The position numbers and the translations under genes were made by a program. Positions 1-10,391 of a DNA stretch of 64,000 nucleotides are shown one piece after another. The DNA is from Ligula intestinalis (taxonomy: Eukaryota > Platyhelminthes > Cestoda > Diphyllobothriidea > Diphyllobothriidae), in the NCBI GenBank assembly GCA_036362985.1, contig JAYGXS010000007.1:25230300-25294299 (forward strand), read 5' to 3'. Under the pieces are notes generated by a model, which had not been told where the DNA came from, ran no database searches, and saw only the letters and a list, made by a program, of their open reading frames with translations. Within the stretch, counting starts at the first letter, position 1; each line of letters begins with the position of its first letter.

Positions 1-147
1 AATTGATAGGTTGATATCTCCTGTCTTTACTTCTAAGAAATCCCTATTCATTTCATGTTGGTAAACGTACATTAATCCACCGGTGTATAGACAGTATCCG
101 ACCGCTAATGGAACCTAGTCGTCTAACTTGAGGCTCTCGCTCGAGCC

Positions 148-292
148 CGCCAGTAGCCGTTTCTGGCTCATTAGCCGTCATCAGTCAGTCATGCCCAACG
201 CCAGCCCCAGGAGGTGTGCCACCCGAGCCTCAAATTTGCCACCTATTGACTAGACGACCAACGTTCGAAAGCATTGAGCCGGGGGCTCCACG
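148..292 (-). repeat. SINE-A, tRNA-derived, 5' part
   Basis: Read on the minus strand, a tRNA-like head (GGCTCAATGCTTTCGAACG, degenerate B box near GAGGCTCGGGTGG) runs into the body that recurs in this family: a stretch about TGACTGACTGATGACGGC, then AGCCAGAAACGGC. The same order is seen at about 14, 21.7, 26.2, 26.5, 38.2, 38.4 and 50.8 kb. The head resembles a Pol III A/B-box promoter. The copy is diverged and should be inert. Assignment rests on comparison with the other copies in this window. Confidence 0.6.
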
Positions 293-339
293 CCCTGCCG
301 TTGAACGCTTCCCTATGGGTTACTATAAGCAGTAGCGTT

Positions 340-450
340 TGGCCTAGGGTGAGAGCTTCGTGGTAAGGATCGGGTCAAAAGTTTGGATTATGGCTGGACT
401 TAGAGTAAGGATGAGATGTTGAGGCTAAGGTTTAGTCATAGGCTTCTAGT
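340..450 (+). repeat. Degenerate TTAGGG-like repeat, fragment
   Basis: G/T-rich run of short diverged units such as CTTAGAGTAAGG and GAGGCTAAGGTTTAG. It resembles the better copies at 21.5, 24.0, 43.9 and 46.3 kb. It is short and weak, and neither end is defined. Confidence 0.35.
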
Positions 451-1361
451 GGAGAAATTTACTTTGTCAACCTCAATTACATTGTCATCATGAGAGTCAG
501 TTTCACTTATATATGTCTTCTTCCTCGACTTGATTGGTAACGAGGAGCCGGGGTGAGTTTGTCTAGAATAGCTTGCTAACGCCTTCGGTCGTTTGCTTCC
601 CGAAAAAAGGCTATATGTCAGTGGACACGGATTTTTTCTGGAAAACGCGCTGATGATCAGCCTCGATTAACCGAAAGAACGCTCAATTTTGACGTTAGAT
701 TTTGCCGTTGTTATCAGGTTAACGTCATTTGGAGTAATTTATGTACTCCGATTTTTGCGCGCTGAAAGGGCTGTCTGGCGTTAAATCATGCCCTTAAACA
801 ATAGAATCGTTTGTGTTGGTAAACTAAACGCCTCTAAATAATGCGAAGTACAAAGTTTGGGCAAAAACGGGGGGGGGGGGTGGGGGAGCCGCAAACATAA
901 ATCGTAGTTTATGGGTTCTGCTTCAAAAATATCAGCTGAAAAAAATATGGCCAAATGATTTGGTGGTATTTCCATACTAGCAGCTAAAACTAGCTAGCGA
1001 CCCACAATAGATAAATAAACTAGTAATAAGTAGATAAATTACAGAACTAACCTTTTCTCTCACAAGTGACTGGAAAGATATTGATCTTTAAACCAGCCTT
1101 CAGATGATTAGGATTTAATTGAAAGTTGTGTTTGAACCTCATCACCAGGGCTTTGGAGTTTAAATCATTTTTTAAATTTGTGTCATCATTGGAGTGATCG
1201 CCCTCTTCGTATTCGCATGATCTCTTTGAATGGAGGGGACAATCAGGAAAGACAAATCGGCGTCTCTCACCCGGCGCAGTAGCGTACGAAGTCCGGTTCC
1301 GTTAGCGGAGGTGGATCACTCCATTGGTGAAAAATGCAAATAGGACCTAATGATAGGTCAA
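451..1361. other. Unassigned intergenic stretch
   Basis: No supported gene. It contains a 12-G run at 869-880 and otherwise unique-looking sequence. Open frames here are short and carry no motif I recognise. Confidence 0.5.
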
Positions 1362-1690
1362 AGGTGACTTGTATAGCCACCTAAACAGAGCACCTGGACA
1401 GGAAGTCCCTGCGCTACGTAAAACATATGACCTTGGGACAGATGTCGGAAGGGCAATCACTTCACTGCCTCCACCCTAATAGAAAACTAAATTGTAACCT
1501 TACTCTTTATACTGCAGGCAACACAAAACCCATACCGTAGCCCTTAACATAATCCAGACCGGCCGCCAACCTTGACTTGGACTCTAGCCTTTAACCTCAC
1601 CCCAAACTCAACCCTACCCATCACCTTAAACCTAAGGTAATATCCGCTGAATTTTGCGTAAAATCAGGACAGCTGGACACATGCCTGGGA
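1362..1690 (-). repeat. Degenerate telomere-like interspersed repeat with conserved end
   Basis: Begins with an end block (ACTTGTATAGCCACCTAAAC) that also starts the copies at 3.7, 21.8 and 46.2 kb. The interior is dense in diverged CCTAAC/ACCCTA units, and it closes near AATTTTGCGTAAAATCAGG. No protein is implied. Together the copies look like a non-autonomous element whose middle is a decayed CCCTAA-like tandem array. Confidence 0.5.
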
Positions 1691-1698
1691 CGCGCATT

Positions 1699-1935
1699 CA
1701 CAAACATAATTTGGCAGTAAGACGCATTACCGCAAGCGGCTGCTCATGCCTACGAGACACCCACGAGTTTAATTTCGCAGCTGCTAGGATAAACGCCCAC
1801 GCCGGTAACAAGACAGGTCGACAATTGATTGAAGCCTGGGCCTCGGATGAGAACTCAGCCAATCGATTGATCGATTTGGCACCGGCATACACGGCCCTGC
1901 GCAGACGTCTCCGGACTGACATCACTGGTGTTTGA
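1699..1935 (+). pseudogene. Penelope-like element, GIY-YIG C-terminal remnant
   Basis: The frame ending at 1935 contains HEFNF, then NKTGRQLIEAW, then NRLIDLAPAYTALR before the stop. In Penelope-like retroelements the C-terminal endonuclease region after the GIY-YIG core typically has a HxF element, an ExW glutamate block and an INR..DL..Y..LR tail, and this order is preserved. The reverse transcriptase and the GIY-YIG core are absent, so this is a 5'-truncated, dead copy. A second copy of the same end lies at 12650-12847. The 3' hairpin follows about 55 bases after the stop in both, which supports one element end. Family assignment is from memory of the motif; no alignment was run. Confidence 0.7.
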
Positions 1936-1988
1936 TTAGCCCCTGGCCCTTTGTAACTGCTGCTTGTTTTTCGCAGACGCTTTTATCT

Positions 1989-2024
1989 CTGACGATATAC
2001 TCCAGTAAGATTTCGAAAGCTCAG
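1989..2024 (+). other. Penelope 3' hairpin (hammerhead-like), diverged
   Basis: The 36-base unit starts CTGACGATA and ends CGAAAGCTCAG, followed by an AATAAA polyadenylation-type signal. It lies just downstream of the Penelope-like stop codon at 1935. In this copy the internal stem is not well paired. See the hairpin finding for comparison across copies. Confidence 0.55.
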
Positions 2025-2084
2025 ACGAATAAACCTATGATTTCGGTGATTCACACGTTCTCTTTTTTTCTACCAATCATGTGT

Positions 2085-3240
2085 ACTGTGGATGGTTCCT
2101 ACTCCCATGTCCTGCATAGGTGGCTATGCAAGTCATCCTTGCCAAATGCGGTTTAATCCCATCGGAAGATAAGGCCAGCTGTGCCGGACCAGGAGTGACG
2201 GACTGATAAGACCAGTGTGTGGGAGCTTGCCTTGCTGACTCACGCTGGCTTCGTTGCCAAAAGCCGCGAAAGTGCAGTGGCTACGCGCGCCGGCTAATCT
2301 CCTACGCACTGTGTCTGCCTTTGTTTGCCGCGCACTCGGCAACCATCGCACGAGACAGGGACTCCCCCACTGGTGTCTGTCCTTGGCGTTCACCAATCAC
2401 AATCAAGGCCATCAGACAGACAAAAGGCTTCGGAGACTGAAGTTTGAGTTACTCGGCCTTCCGCCTGGGCTCGAGACGGATGCGACGCTACAGTGCTCTC
2501 TCAGGGTGCTGATGATCGAACTCAACGCCAGGCCGAGTCAACCACTTTTCTACTATCTATTCTCCTACTTGTTCTGCACAGAATATAAACTTCTCCTACT
2601 CTGGTTCTCCAAGACTTCTCTATAATCTCCCAAGGAACCGAGCCTGGAAGATCGCAATCGTTAGGATTAACCGGCGTAACCTTAACGCCTTTGCGATAAG
2701 TGCAGTGCACAACTAGGTCAGGCCATTAGACATTGTGGTTTGTGAACGAGTTGGTCAGATGCGTGACTACCAATTTCCTGTGTCTGGGTCTTACGGATTT
2801 TAGGGGGAGCCCAGATCTGAATGGTCATCGCTGTAATTACTGTAAACCTGACAACGTGACTCACCCTTTTTGCACCTACCCCTCTACTCCGAAAAAAGAA
2901 ACCTATTCATTCATGCGTCCTTTCACTTTGGACCCTGTAATCTCTAAATCAGAATGCTTACTCACTTGTGTAAATGGCGGGTGAATATCAGTTCTCACCT
3001 CTCCTGGTCCCTCCCCCACCCCTTGTTCCCCTTTGTCAACACTTTTTGAGTTTCAGCATTTGCCGGCCTCTGATTTGAAAAGAAAACCCCGGTGACACTC
3101 TCACACCCTCGTAGTCTCCCCATTCCGAGTTGTTATGTATCACTGGGTGCACATCTAACCGTCCGCGAATCCGCCCCCACCCAGCCCCGCTCCTGCCACC
3201 AAACCGACCGGCCGACCTTATGAACGTCTATGCTCAACCA
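2085..3240 (+). repeat. Repeat R1, copy 1, split by a solo LTR
   Basis: Two segments (2085-2217 and 2699-3240) match a continuous stretch in copy 3 (4655-5360). Shared blocks in order include CCCATCGGAAGA, GACCAGTG, ACTAGGTCAGGCC, GAGTTGGTCAGA, CAGATCTGAATGGTCAT, TAATCTCTAAATCAGAATG and CGGCCTCTGATTTGAAAAG. The LTR at 2218-2698 interrupts it between GACCAGTG and AGTGCAG. No coding frame is conserved between copies, so R1 is probably a non-coding or long-dead element. Confidence 0.75.
2218..2698 (+). mobile_element. Solo LTR of the TGTRG...GCGATA family, with 4-bp target duplication
   Basis: Starts TGTGGGAGC and ends TTTGCGATA. It is flanked by AGTG on both sides (2214-2217 and 2699-2702), and an unoccupied R1 copy at about 4744-4760 shows the site before insertion. 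The LTR carries an inverted CCAAT motif (CACCAATCACAATC), a TATAAACT-type poly(A) region and the family's 3' block CCAAGGAACCGAGCCTGGAAG. A 4-bp duplication fits Ty3/gypsy-type integration. No internal region remains, as expected after LTR-LTR recombination. Confidence 0.85.
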
Positions 3241-3737
3241 ATAAACCACGGAACCCTTCTGTTCTGTCATCGGAAATATGAATTAGTTTGGGATGGTCTC
3301 TAAACAACTGTGTTACAATACTGAACCCGCTCGCAACGATTTTTCTGGAATTCATGCAGGTATTTGCATAGTGGTCAGCATCATTGCAGGGGAAAAACAG
3401 CACCACGGACTATGGAGGCTTGGATGACAGTTTCTGAGTTGTTGATCATCCGCAGCTGATCGCGACCTAACCTCCGGGCTCCGATGGTCAGAGGTGAAAC
3501 GTTCGCAATGGTTTCTTTTCGCTTTAGTGTAGCAGTGGTGAACACCTTCCCCCCTCCACCCTCGAAAAGACGATGCCCAGACCTGTCATTAAGTCCTGTT
3601 TGGATGTGTCATCATTGGAGTGATCCCTCTCAGCTAACCGAACCAGGATTTTTACGCCACGGCACCGGATGAGAGATGCAGTCTTTTTTCTATCTGGTTT
3701 ACCTTTCCATTTCAAGCGGTAACGCGAATTTATGATA
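3241..3737. other. Unassigned intergenic stretch
   Basis: No supported gene or repeat. Open frames of about 60 codons on both strands lack recognisable motifs. Confidence 0.5.
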
Positions 3738-3960
3738 ACGATGACTTATACGGCCGCCTAAACGCGGGAAAAGGAACACCTCGCTTTACGCAAAAAACAT
3801 GAAGGTCGTGTCTTCAGCCTAAAAGAAAATCAAACCGTAAGCTTCCGCTTAACTCTAGCCCTACCTTAGACTGAAAGCCTACAGTTAATGTGAACCCATG
3901 CCTTAACTCTACCTTAACATCTGTTTCATCATCCTCAAGGAAGACGAATAAGAATGTACG
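3738..3960 (-). repeat. Degenerate telomere-like interspersed repeat
   Basis: Begins with the end block ACTTATACGGCCGCCTAAAC, followed after about 100 bases by C/A-rich units (AACTCTAGCCCTACCTTAG, CCTTAACTCTACCTTAAC). The same end block precedes a G/T-rich interior at 46.2 kb, so the interior orientation relative to the end differs between copies. Confidence 0.5.
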
Positions 3961-4131
3961 AGGACATGGACTGAATTATACTTAAACTGACGTTTCGCAC
4001 GCTCGTTCGGTGCCATCGTCAGAGTAACATGGTGATTGTTCCTGATTGCCGTGACTGTTTCAGTCTTGCCGCATGCCTGGTATTATATCCGTGCCCGACG
4101 CATGAACTTTGACCTGCCTGTTCGCTAGGCG

Positions 4132-4654
4132 GGTCAGGCCAGCAGATGTTGCGGCTTGTGAACGCGTTGGTCAGACGCGTGACTGTTAAATTCCGTGTCG
4201 ACTCAATGCAACCTGGTCCGTTGAGAGGCGACGGCTATAACAGATTTTATAGTGGGTCCTGATCTGAATTTTCATCGGTGTTTTTACTGTTAGCCTGACT
4301 ACGTGACTCATCTTCGTTGCGCGCCCCTCTCTAACCTAACAGTGATGCATTCATTCATGTGGCTTTTCACTTCGGACCCAGTAATCTCTAAATCAGAATG
4401 GTTGCTCGCATGTGAGAATGGCGAACGAATGTGAATTCTCACCTCTCCCTTACTTCCCCACCCCCTCACCCTTCGCTACCTTTTATCAACACTTTTTAAA
4501 GACTCATTCTTTGTCGGCCTCTGATATGAAAAGAAAGCCCAGACGACACTCCCAGACCCTCGGGTCACCTTATTTCGGAGTGTTGTTTATCCCTGGATTC
4601 ACATCTATCCCCCCTAGTGCAGGGGGGGGGGGTTGGGAGGCTCGTTTCTCAAGC
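4132..4654 (+). repeat. Repeat R1, copy 2
   Basis: Same block order as copy 1: GGTCAGGCC, GCGTTGGTCAGACGCGTGAC, TCTCTAAATCAGAATGG, GGCGAACGAATGTGAATTC, CGGCCTCTGATATGAAAAG and TTCGGAGTGTTGTTTATC. It abuts copy 3, with the equivalent point 632 bases downstream, making a near-tandem pair. A G run at about 4622-4632 lies at the junction. Confidence 0.75.
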
Positions 4655-5360
4655 CACCATGCAAGCCATCCTCACCGAATGCAATTTTGGCCCATCGGAA
4701 GAGTAGGTGAGATTCCTCGGATCAGGAGCGACGGAACAATAAGACCAGTGCATTGCACAACTAGGTCAGGCCGGCAGCCGTTGCGGTTTGTAAACGAGTT
4801 GGTCAGACGCCTGACTGCCAGTTTCCCGTCTCCAACCCCTGCGGCCTGTTCCGTTGAAAGCCGAGGGCTATTACGGATTTCAGGGTGAGCGCAGATCTGA
4901 ATGGTCATTGTTGTTACTGTAAGCCCGACAACGTGACTCATGTTCATTTCGCACCCCTCTACCCTAAAAAAGAGATATATTTATTAATGTGGCTTTTCAC
5001 TGCGGACCTTGTAATCTCTAAATCAGAATGATTACTCACACGTGAACATGGCGAACGAATGTTAGTTCTCACCTCTCCCTGCCCCCCCCCCCCCACCCTC
5101 TTAGTTCCCTTTTGTCAACACTTTTAGAGGTTCATCGTTTGTCGGCCTCTGATTTGAAAAGAAATACCAGATGACACTCCCACACCCTCGGAGTCACCCC
5201 ATTTCGGAGTGTTGTTTATCGCTGGGTTCACATCTATCCCACATCTGTCCGCATCTATCCCTCTGGTGAAAGGGGAGGGGTGGGAAGCTCGTGCTTTAAC
5301 CCGCGAATCCGGTCCCACCTACACCCCCACCTGGCCGGCCGGCCTTACGAACGTGACCAG
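4655..5360 (+). repeat. Repeat R1, copy 3 (unoccupied LTR target)
   Basis: The longest R1 copy. It includes the upstream block CCCATCGGAAGAG and the uninterrupted GACCAGTGCATTGCACAAC (4744-4762), where copy 1 carries an LTR. A 13-C run lies at 5082-5094, and the 3' part ends with a GGCCGGCCGGCC stretch. Copies 1 and 3 both end in this GC-rich tail. Confidence 0.75.
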
Positions 5361-5794
5361 ACTGGGTTAAAGGGGTCCATTCTGCGGGTAAACAAGCTTC
5401 GGTGGCGGCCGATTGTCGGGTGCTCCTACGTGCTTATTGCCGTGAAAGTCTGTCGTGGTGTTTGGATCAGCAATGGAGGTAATTAAATGATAAAACCGTG
5501 ACTAATTTAGTGCCAACTTGAACGCACGGGAGGGATTTGCGGTGAGAGGCGGACTGGGGGACGATTGTGAAAAGTCTCGGAGACTAGTGAGTGTGTCATA
5601 CTTCGTATCCTCAATGCCTCCTTGGGCGGAAAGTGACTGAATAGGAAAGGTATGATGAACCAGATAGAAAACGTAGAATAGAATGGAAAAGTTGGCGCTG
5701 CTGATGATGAGGAAGAAGAAGAGGATGAAATAAAAAAGAATAAAGAGGGCATTAATGGGTTTGTCTTTTCGGAGTCGTAGATATTCCCATCATA
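5361..5794. other. Unassigned intergenic stretch
   Basis: No supported gene. It contains a purine-rich GAAGAAGAAGAGGATG run near 5713-5728 that gives a serine/phenylalanine-rich minus-strand frame, a low-complexity artefact. Confidence 0.5.
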
Positions 5795-5960
5795 AACCTG
5801 AACCACAGACCTAACCTTAACCTACTCCTAATATAAATACATGCAGTATGGTTAAAATTAATCATACTCTCACCTCCAAGCATACCCTAACTCTGAATTT
5901 AACACTTAACATGGCCTCAATTTCCCTGGAATTCGGCGCAAAACCAGCTGTGCTACGAGC
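5795..5960 (-). repeat. Degenerate telomere-like interspersed repeat
   Basis: Contains CCTAACCTTAACCTACTCC, CATACCCTAACTCTG and the closing block GGAATTCGGCGCAAAACCAG, as in the 1.4 and 22.0 kb copies. The left end is lost. Confidence 0.5.
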
Positions 5961-6699
5961 GGTTATTTTCTCACGTTTTGTTTAGGGTCCCTCACAAGTA
6001 CTCCTTACCACCTTGTCAGACCTTTCATTCGTGGAAGCAGGCTCAGCAACGAACACTTGTTCGTTAGTTGCTAAGTCCAAAAGCGCTAGATACTGGCCTA
6101 CCAGACAGGCTCCTTTGAAATGCTAGGGGCGCGAAACTGCCGGAAAGTTTTCTTGCAGCAACTAGCTGACTGGAGCATACGATGGACTTAATCGAAATCG
6201 GTGGTCGAGCAATCATAATCATCATCATTATCATCATCCTTCCACCATCTCCTTCGTCCCCCCTTCTCTTTCTATTCTTACTTCTGCACTTCCTTTCTTC
6301 CATTCCCTCATTCGCCCTATCCTTTTTTCTTTTCACCTCATCTCGATCCTCTTTACCACTCCACTTTTGATCTTCAGGCCATCACTTTTCGTTGCTAGTG
6401 TTGTCCTAAAAAGAACTTATAACACCTTTGTAAACTCCATGGCCTTTCAGTCGGCCAGAGCCATTTGGGCCGCGCATATTGCATTGCAATTGTTTTTGCA
6501 AAGCTAAAGACGGACCTGTGGGCACTCGAGACAGACACTTTGGTATAATTCCCCCCCCCCCCCCCCAACTGATGGACGTCCCTGTCATTGACAATCTTTA
6601 CATGGTCTTCATTATAAAATTAATTATCAAAGTGCGGTGTTGGACAGGGGTGATTTTTCCTTATAGCTTGGTAGTGCGCCTTTCCAGCCAATCACAGTT
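5961..6699. other. Unassigned stretch with simple repeats
   Basis: Contains an ATC/ATT-rich run at about 6210-6240 and 16 C at 6551-6566. Open frames across the ATC run encode isoleucine-, proline- or serine-rich low-complexity peptides and are not genes. Confidence 0.5.
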
Positions 6700-7070
6700 G
6701 AATTGACGGCAGTGACATTTCAAATGGACTTTTATCTGAGGGCCCTCAATTGGGAGGCGCCCGTTGACCAGGTCTTCAGTGCCGACTGGGAATTCGCAAT
6801 CGTTACGTAGCCCAATTCCACTAACGTGGATCCGCCAAATCATGCAAGCAGTTGGCAGGCCAGTGTGAAGGTTAATTGGACGGTCATAATGCAGCCAAAC
6901 CTCCTGTAACGAAGGTGTGTGAAAGACACTGTTATTTAAAGCACGCAAATAATGGATAATTTGCCCAGCATAAAGCAAAGCTCCGTAAAGATGACTTTTA
7001 TGGCTGTCTGAATAGGAAGCGATAAGAGGAACGCCCATCTGCTTAAAATAGGTGTCCATTCGATATATTT
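6700..7070 (-). repeat. Repeat R2, copy 1
   Basis: Matches 47480-47800 in the same orientation. Shared blocks are GACATTTCAAATG, AACGTGGATCCGC / AACGTGGGTCCGC, GAAGGTTAATTGGACGGTCA, AAGCACGCAAAT and CATAAAGCAA. Minus-strand frames in both copies share DRPINL..LPTA.M..R.HV, so R2 may descend from a coding element, but the frames are broken and I do not recognise the protein. Confidence 0.65.
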
Positions 7071-7084
7071 TAGGCGGGTAAATA

Positions 7085-7300
7085 TTACCATGTTTGAATC
7101 CCAAACATTAACCCTACCATAAAACTGACAACTAAACTATGCCTTTGATCTTACCTGCTGTTCTAGCCCTACCCTGATCCTGAACGCAGCAGTAAAGAAG
7201 AAATCATGCCCTAAACCTTACTGTTATCTTGCCTCTAAATTAAACCTCAAACCTAACCATTATCGTTACCCTAACCCTCACCGTAACCCTAAACCTAGGT
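7085..7300 (-). repeat. Degenerate telomere-like interspersed repeat
   Basis: The richest CCCTAA-type copy, with TACCCTAACCCTCACCG and TAACCCTAAACCTAGG near 7268-7299. It directly abuts the M1 element at 7302. The units are too diverged and too short to be a functional telomere or a recent telomere fusion. Confidence 0.55.
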
Positions 7301-7301
7301 T

Positions 7302-7790
7302 GGCAAAGGTAGTTTAAGTAGTGTACCTTATGTATTCAAAGCCTGAGCACTCTGTCCTACGGGACCGGTGTTATTAGGGGTCTTATGCGTGGGGAATTAG
7401 GGTAGGTAGTGGAGGAACTTAGCAGAAGTAAGGGTAATGTGGTAAAATGTGGTTGAATTTCTTTACTGCTGCCGCTTTATGGCCACGGATTCGAACGCAT
7501 ACATCGAAAAAAAATTAGCGAAAAACGGCATTTGATAAATAAGAGGTATTTGAATAAACAACCAGCCGTAAATTTGTGACAGGTCAGGAATCAGTGGGAT
7601 TAATAACCAAAGAACGTAAAGTAGTTATGAAAGTATATTTTAGCAGTCCAGTATTCCGGCATAAATCTGCACCGCGTCGTCAATAGTGCACTGATTAAAC
7701 CACAACACGAGTGTGGGTTACCGCTGTACATTTACTTATGCAGCTTTTCCTCACTGCCTATCCTAATTCCTCATCGATAAAACCCCTACA
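7302..7790. mobile_element. M1 MITE-like element, copy 1 (right end eroded)
   Basis: The left end GGCAAAGGTAGTTTAAGTAG matches the left end of copy 2 (10392). The block AGGGGTCTTATGCGTGGGG AATTAGG is echoed in inverse near 7755-7790 (CCTAATTCCTCATCG). The terminal inverted repeats are diverged and the outermost right end is missing. No transposase is encoded. Confidence 0.55.
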
Positions 7791-8069
7791 AAGGAATCCG
7801 AAGCCTGAGACGGATAAAGTTATTGTCTCAGCAATCGTATCTACTTCTTCGGAAGTAAAAAATATAGGTTGAACAGTCGAAGACTGAGTCCACACAAAAC
7901 GCAAGCAGTAAACTGTGAAGGCGGAGGGGGTTGGCCGTTGTTGCATTTCCGAAGAGACCTCCATAGTGTCACATTTAAGGATCTGTTGCACCAATCTGCA
8001 GCCCTCGACTAAAGTAGACACTGATCCGAGCGTACTGTTGACCCACTTAACTGAGGCTGTTGTTTACCG
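7791..8069. other. Unassigned stretch
   Basis: No supported feature between M1 copy 1 and the first R3 copy. Confidence 0.5.
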
Positions 8070-8400
8070 TTCAATTTCTAGGCCCTGACGGCAATTCGAG
8101 CGTCGATCTCGACGATTTCCACCACGGGTCTCAGCAAGCTGAAGCAACGCGATGACTCCTGCAGAGAAGTTACCCCGCTCTTTCACCATTCCCAGACCGG
8201 GACCCAGTGTCAAGACAAAAGCCGAGAAGACCGGCGATGGGTGAGGGCGCAGGCAGTGTGCTAGGTAGGCCACATTAAGAAGGAGCCATTGCAGCCTAAT
8301 TCTCAGACCGCAGTAAGTCGCTCCACACAACAAGGCACACTGGGTCGACCACGGTGTCCAAGTTATTCCGTCAGCTGGCAGCCGGTTACTGGAACGTCGT
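8070..8400 (+). repeat. Repeat R3, copy at 8 kb
   Basis: Contains the family blocks TCAGCAAGCTGAAGCAACG, CAGTGTCAAGACAAAAG, CGAGAAGACCGGCGATGG, ACATTAAGAAGGAGCCATTG, GTCGCTCCACACAACAAGGC and GGTGTCCAAGTTATTCCG, in the order seen at 57-58 kb. No frame is conserved. Confidence 0.65.
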
Positions 8401-9150
8401 CTGGTTTCAATCTCAGGAGAAATCGAAACCTGTGCCGCGCATTGGCGCCCGGAGGGAGATGCAAATCAATCCCCCCCTCTACCCCCCCCTCCCAGCGAAT
8501 TGCCAGCCCTAGCGCCTCAAAACCTCACGGCGGTGTAAGGGTAAGGAAGAGGGAGCTCAGATATTCGGGTGAGGGGGGTTAGGGGGTGGGCGAGGATGCT
8601 GGGTATGAGGAGGGGGGGGGGGAGGGCGCGTAAAGGTGGTGGCTGCGTTGACGTAGTTAGCAGCCCCCGCTTCCCGAATTCCGGGATGCGTTCTAAGATG
8701 AATTATGCATTCATTTTCCGGACTGAGTCCTTTGCCGGGCGCTAGTAAATGCCAAAACCCGCTTTCTTTTCCCGCCTCACAGTCACCGGAAGTACATTTA
8801 CGATTCACGGCCCGCAAGGTCCCCGCCAGCCGTCTTCTCAGTGTCTGTGTTGCGCCACCCTCTGGGCGGGGTTGTCGCGACTGGACGCTGACGATTCGGT
8901 GTTGTCAAAATCGGAATCCTTGGCTGCGACGACAACTGAGCCCAGTTTTGAAAACGTCTGCCCTGCCGAAGAGGGGGGAGGGGGGGACTAAGTTCGTCTG
9001 ATGATGACCAGCTGCTTAGTCAGTGCATCCTCCTCTGAGTAGAACTCAGCTCAAAGTACATGAGTACGCCCTTTGCGTGGCGCTCTCTGCTTGAAAATCT
9101 GGTCTAGTAATTGTTATAATGCAGGTAGGAAGGGAGCAGTCAGGCGCATT
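8401..9150. other. GC-rich unassigned stretch
   Basis: GC-rich with several G and C runs (for example 8468-8490, 8610-8625 and 8971-8986). The overlapping open frames of about 80-98 codons on both strands are low complexity. No promoter element can be assigned with confidence. Confidence 0.4.
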
Positions 9151-9179
9151 GCCAAAACCGATGGCCACCTTTCTACGTT

Positions 9180-9482
9180 TGTCTGATTATTTGGACTCCA
9201 TTAATACGACGACTAAAAGCATACTTGTGTCTGAAAAATTGGAGTTACTCGCCGAAAGAGATGTTTGTGTGTATGATGGAGACAGATACACTTAATTTTG
9301 AAAATATAATTCTAAATTTTTCGGCAAAATCTGTCAATAAAATTAGACGCACGCATATTTTTTTCGGTCAGCGGGTGTCCCGACCGTGGAACTCTCTCCC
9401 AATCGAAAAAGTGACGTCAGATACAGTTGCTGTGTTCATACTGCAGATAGATTATTTTGATTTCGCTAAACGACGATTCTGA
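9180..9482 (+). pseudogene. LINE (non-LTR retrotransposon) reverse transcriptase 3'-end remnant
   Basis: The frame ending at 9482 carries FFGQRVSRPWNSLPIEKVTS followed by DTVAVF. This matches the C-terminal signature (FFSxRVVxxWNSLPxxVV...SVxxFKxxLD) of many CR1/Jockey/RTE-type LINE open reading frames. The preceding residues TPLIRRLKAYLCL fit the usual upstream RRLKxDL block. Everything upstream is lost, so it is a 5'-truncated dead copy. The clade cannot be settled from this fragment. Confidence 0.7.
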
Positions 9483-10166
9483 TTGCACGATTATCTCCGG
9501 CTAGCCATGACCTGCATTTCATAATCTCGATTCACGTATATCTCACCCACTATATATTTTCTGTATAGATGATCATGTTAGCCTTACACATGACTATATT
9601 TCATGCTGCAGGTATATAATAGCATTTTTAAACTCGACTGTACAGGAATAGGGCCATCAAGCGTTAACAGCCATAACCCTCACAATGTGTACAATATAAA
9701 CAAAAAGTCACTACTGCTAATATTCCAATTTCTCCTACGAAGCCTAAAATAATCATTTTTGATGGTTAGCTGATATTATAATGACGCGGCATTTTATAAC
9801 GGTAACGCAGTTTACTGATCGCATCCTTAGTGAGGTCGCTCACGCTCTCCACTCTGAACTAATTACTGTAAAGTCTTCCCATGCTATGCACCGAAGCTTC
9901 CATCATATGTTTTGCCATACATCGGCATATCAGCACTCTAAACTCTTATTCCTAGCACGCTGCCTCACGTGTGAATAAACAGAAATTCAGAAGATGAACT
10001 CAGACTTGTTTTCACAACAGAGGTGGATATCATGTAAACCTTTCGATTTTGCGTATTCTATGACCCTGAAGCTTATCTTATCCCTTGCTTTCGTGAATGA
10101 AGCCGTTTCACCGAAAATTTTGGATATTTTACCCTGAAAATAAAGTATATTTTATCCTTCTCATAC
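9483..10166. other. Unassigned AT-rich stretch
   Basis: AT-rich flank of the LINE remnant. It might include the element's 3' UTR, but no poly(A) tail or target duplication is visible. Confidence 0.4.
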
Positions 10167-10358
10167 GTAGAATATACAGTCCTACTAGTACTAAAACTGT
10201 CACAGCTACACTCTTTGAAACGGCCAATGCACGCGACCATGCGTGTCCCATGCGAATAGGTTGAGGCCTCACGAAGGGTAAATGTTTCCCATCGTCGGGC
10301 ATAGGATATACAGTCTTACTAGTACTAAAAGCGTCACAGCTACACTCGCTGAAACTGT
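10167..10358 (+). repeat. Pair of about 53-bp direct repeats
   Basis: A unit beginning GAATATACAGTCCTACTAGT at about 10169 recurs as GGATATACAGTCTTACTAGT at about 10305. Both continue into TACTAAAA, GTCACAGCTACACTC and TGAAAC. The spacing is about 135 bases. The intervening sequence is different. Confidence 0.55.
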
Positions 10359-10391
10359 TGGTACCAAAAAAGCAACATTAGTAGGGGAATT

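Noticed and set aside
7085..7300. CCCTAA-like array as a subtelomere marker
   Set aside because: Units are highly degenerate and the same element is dispersed through the window.
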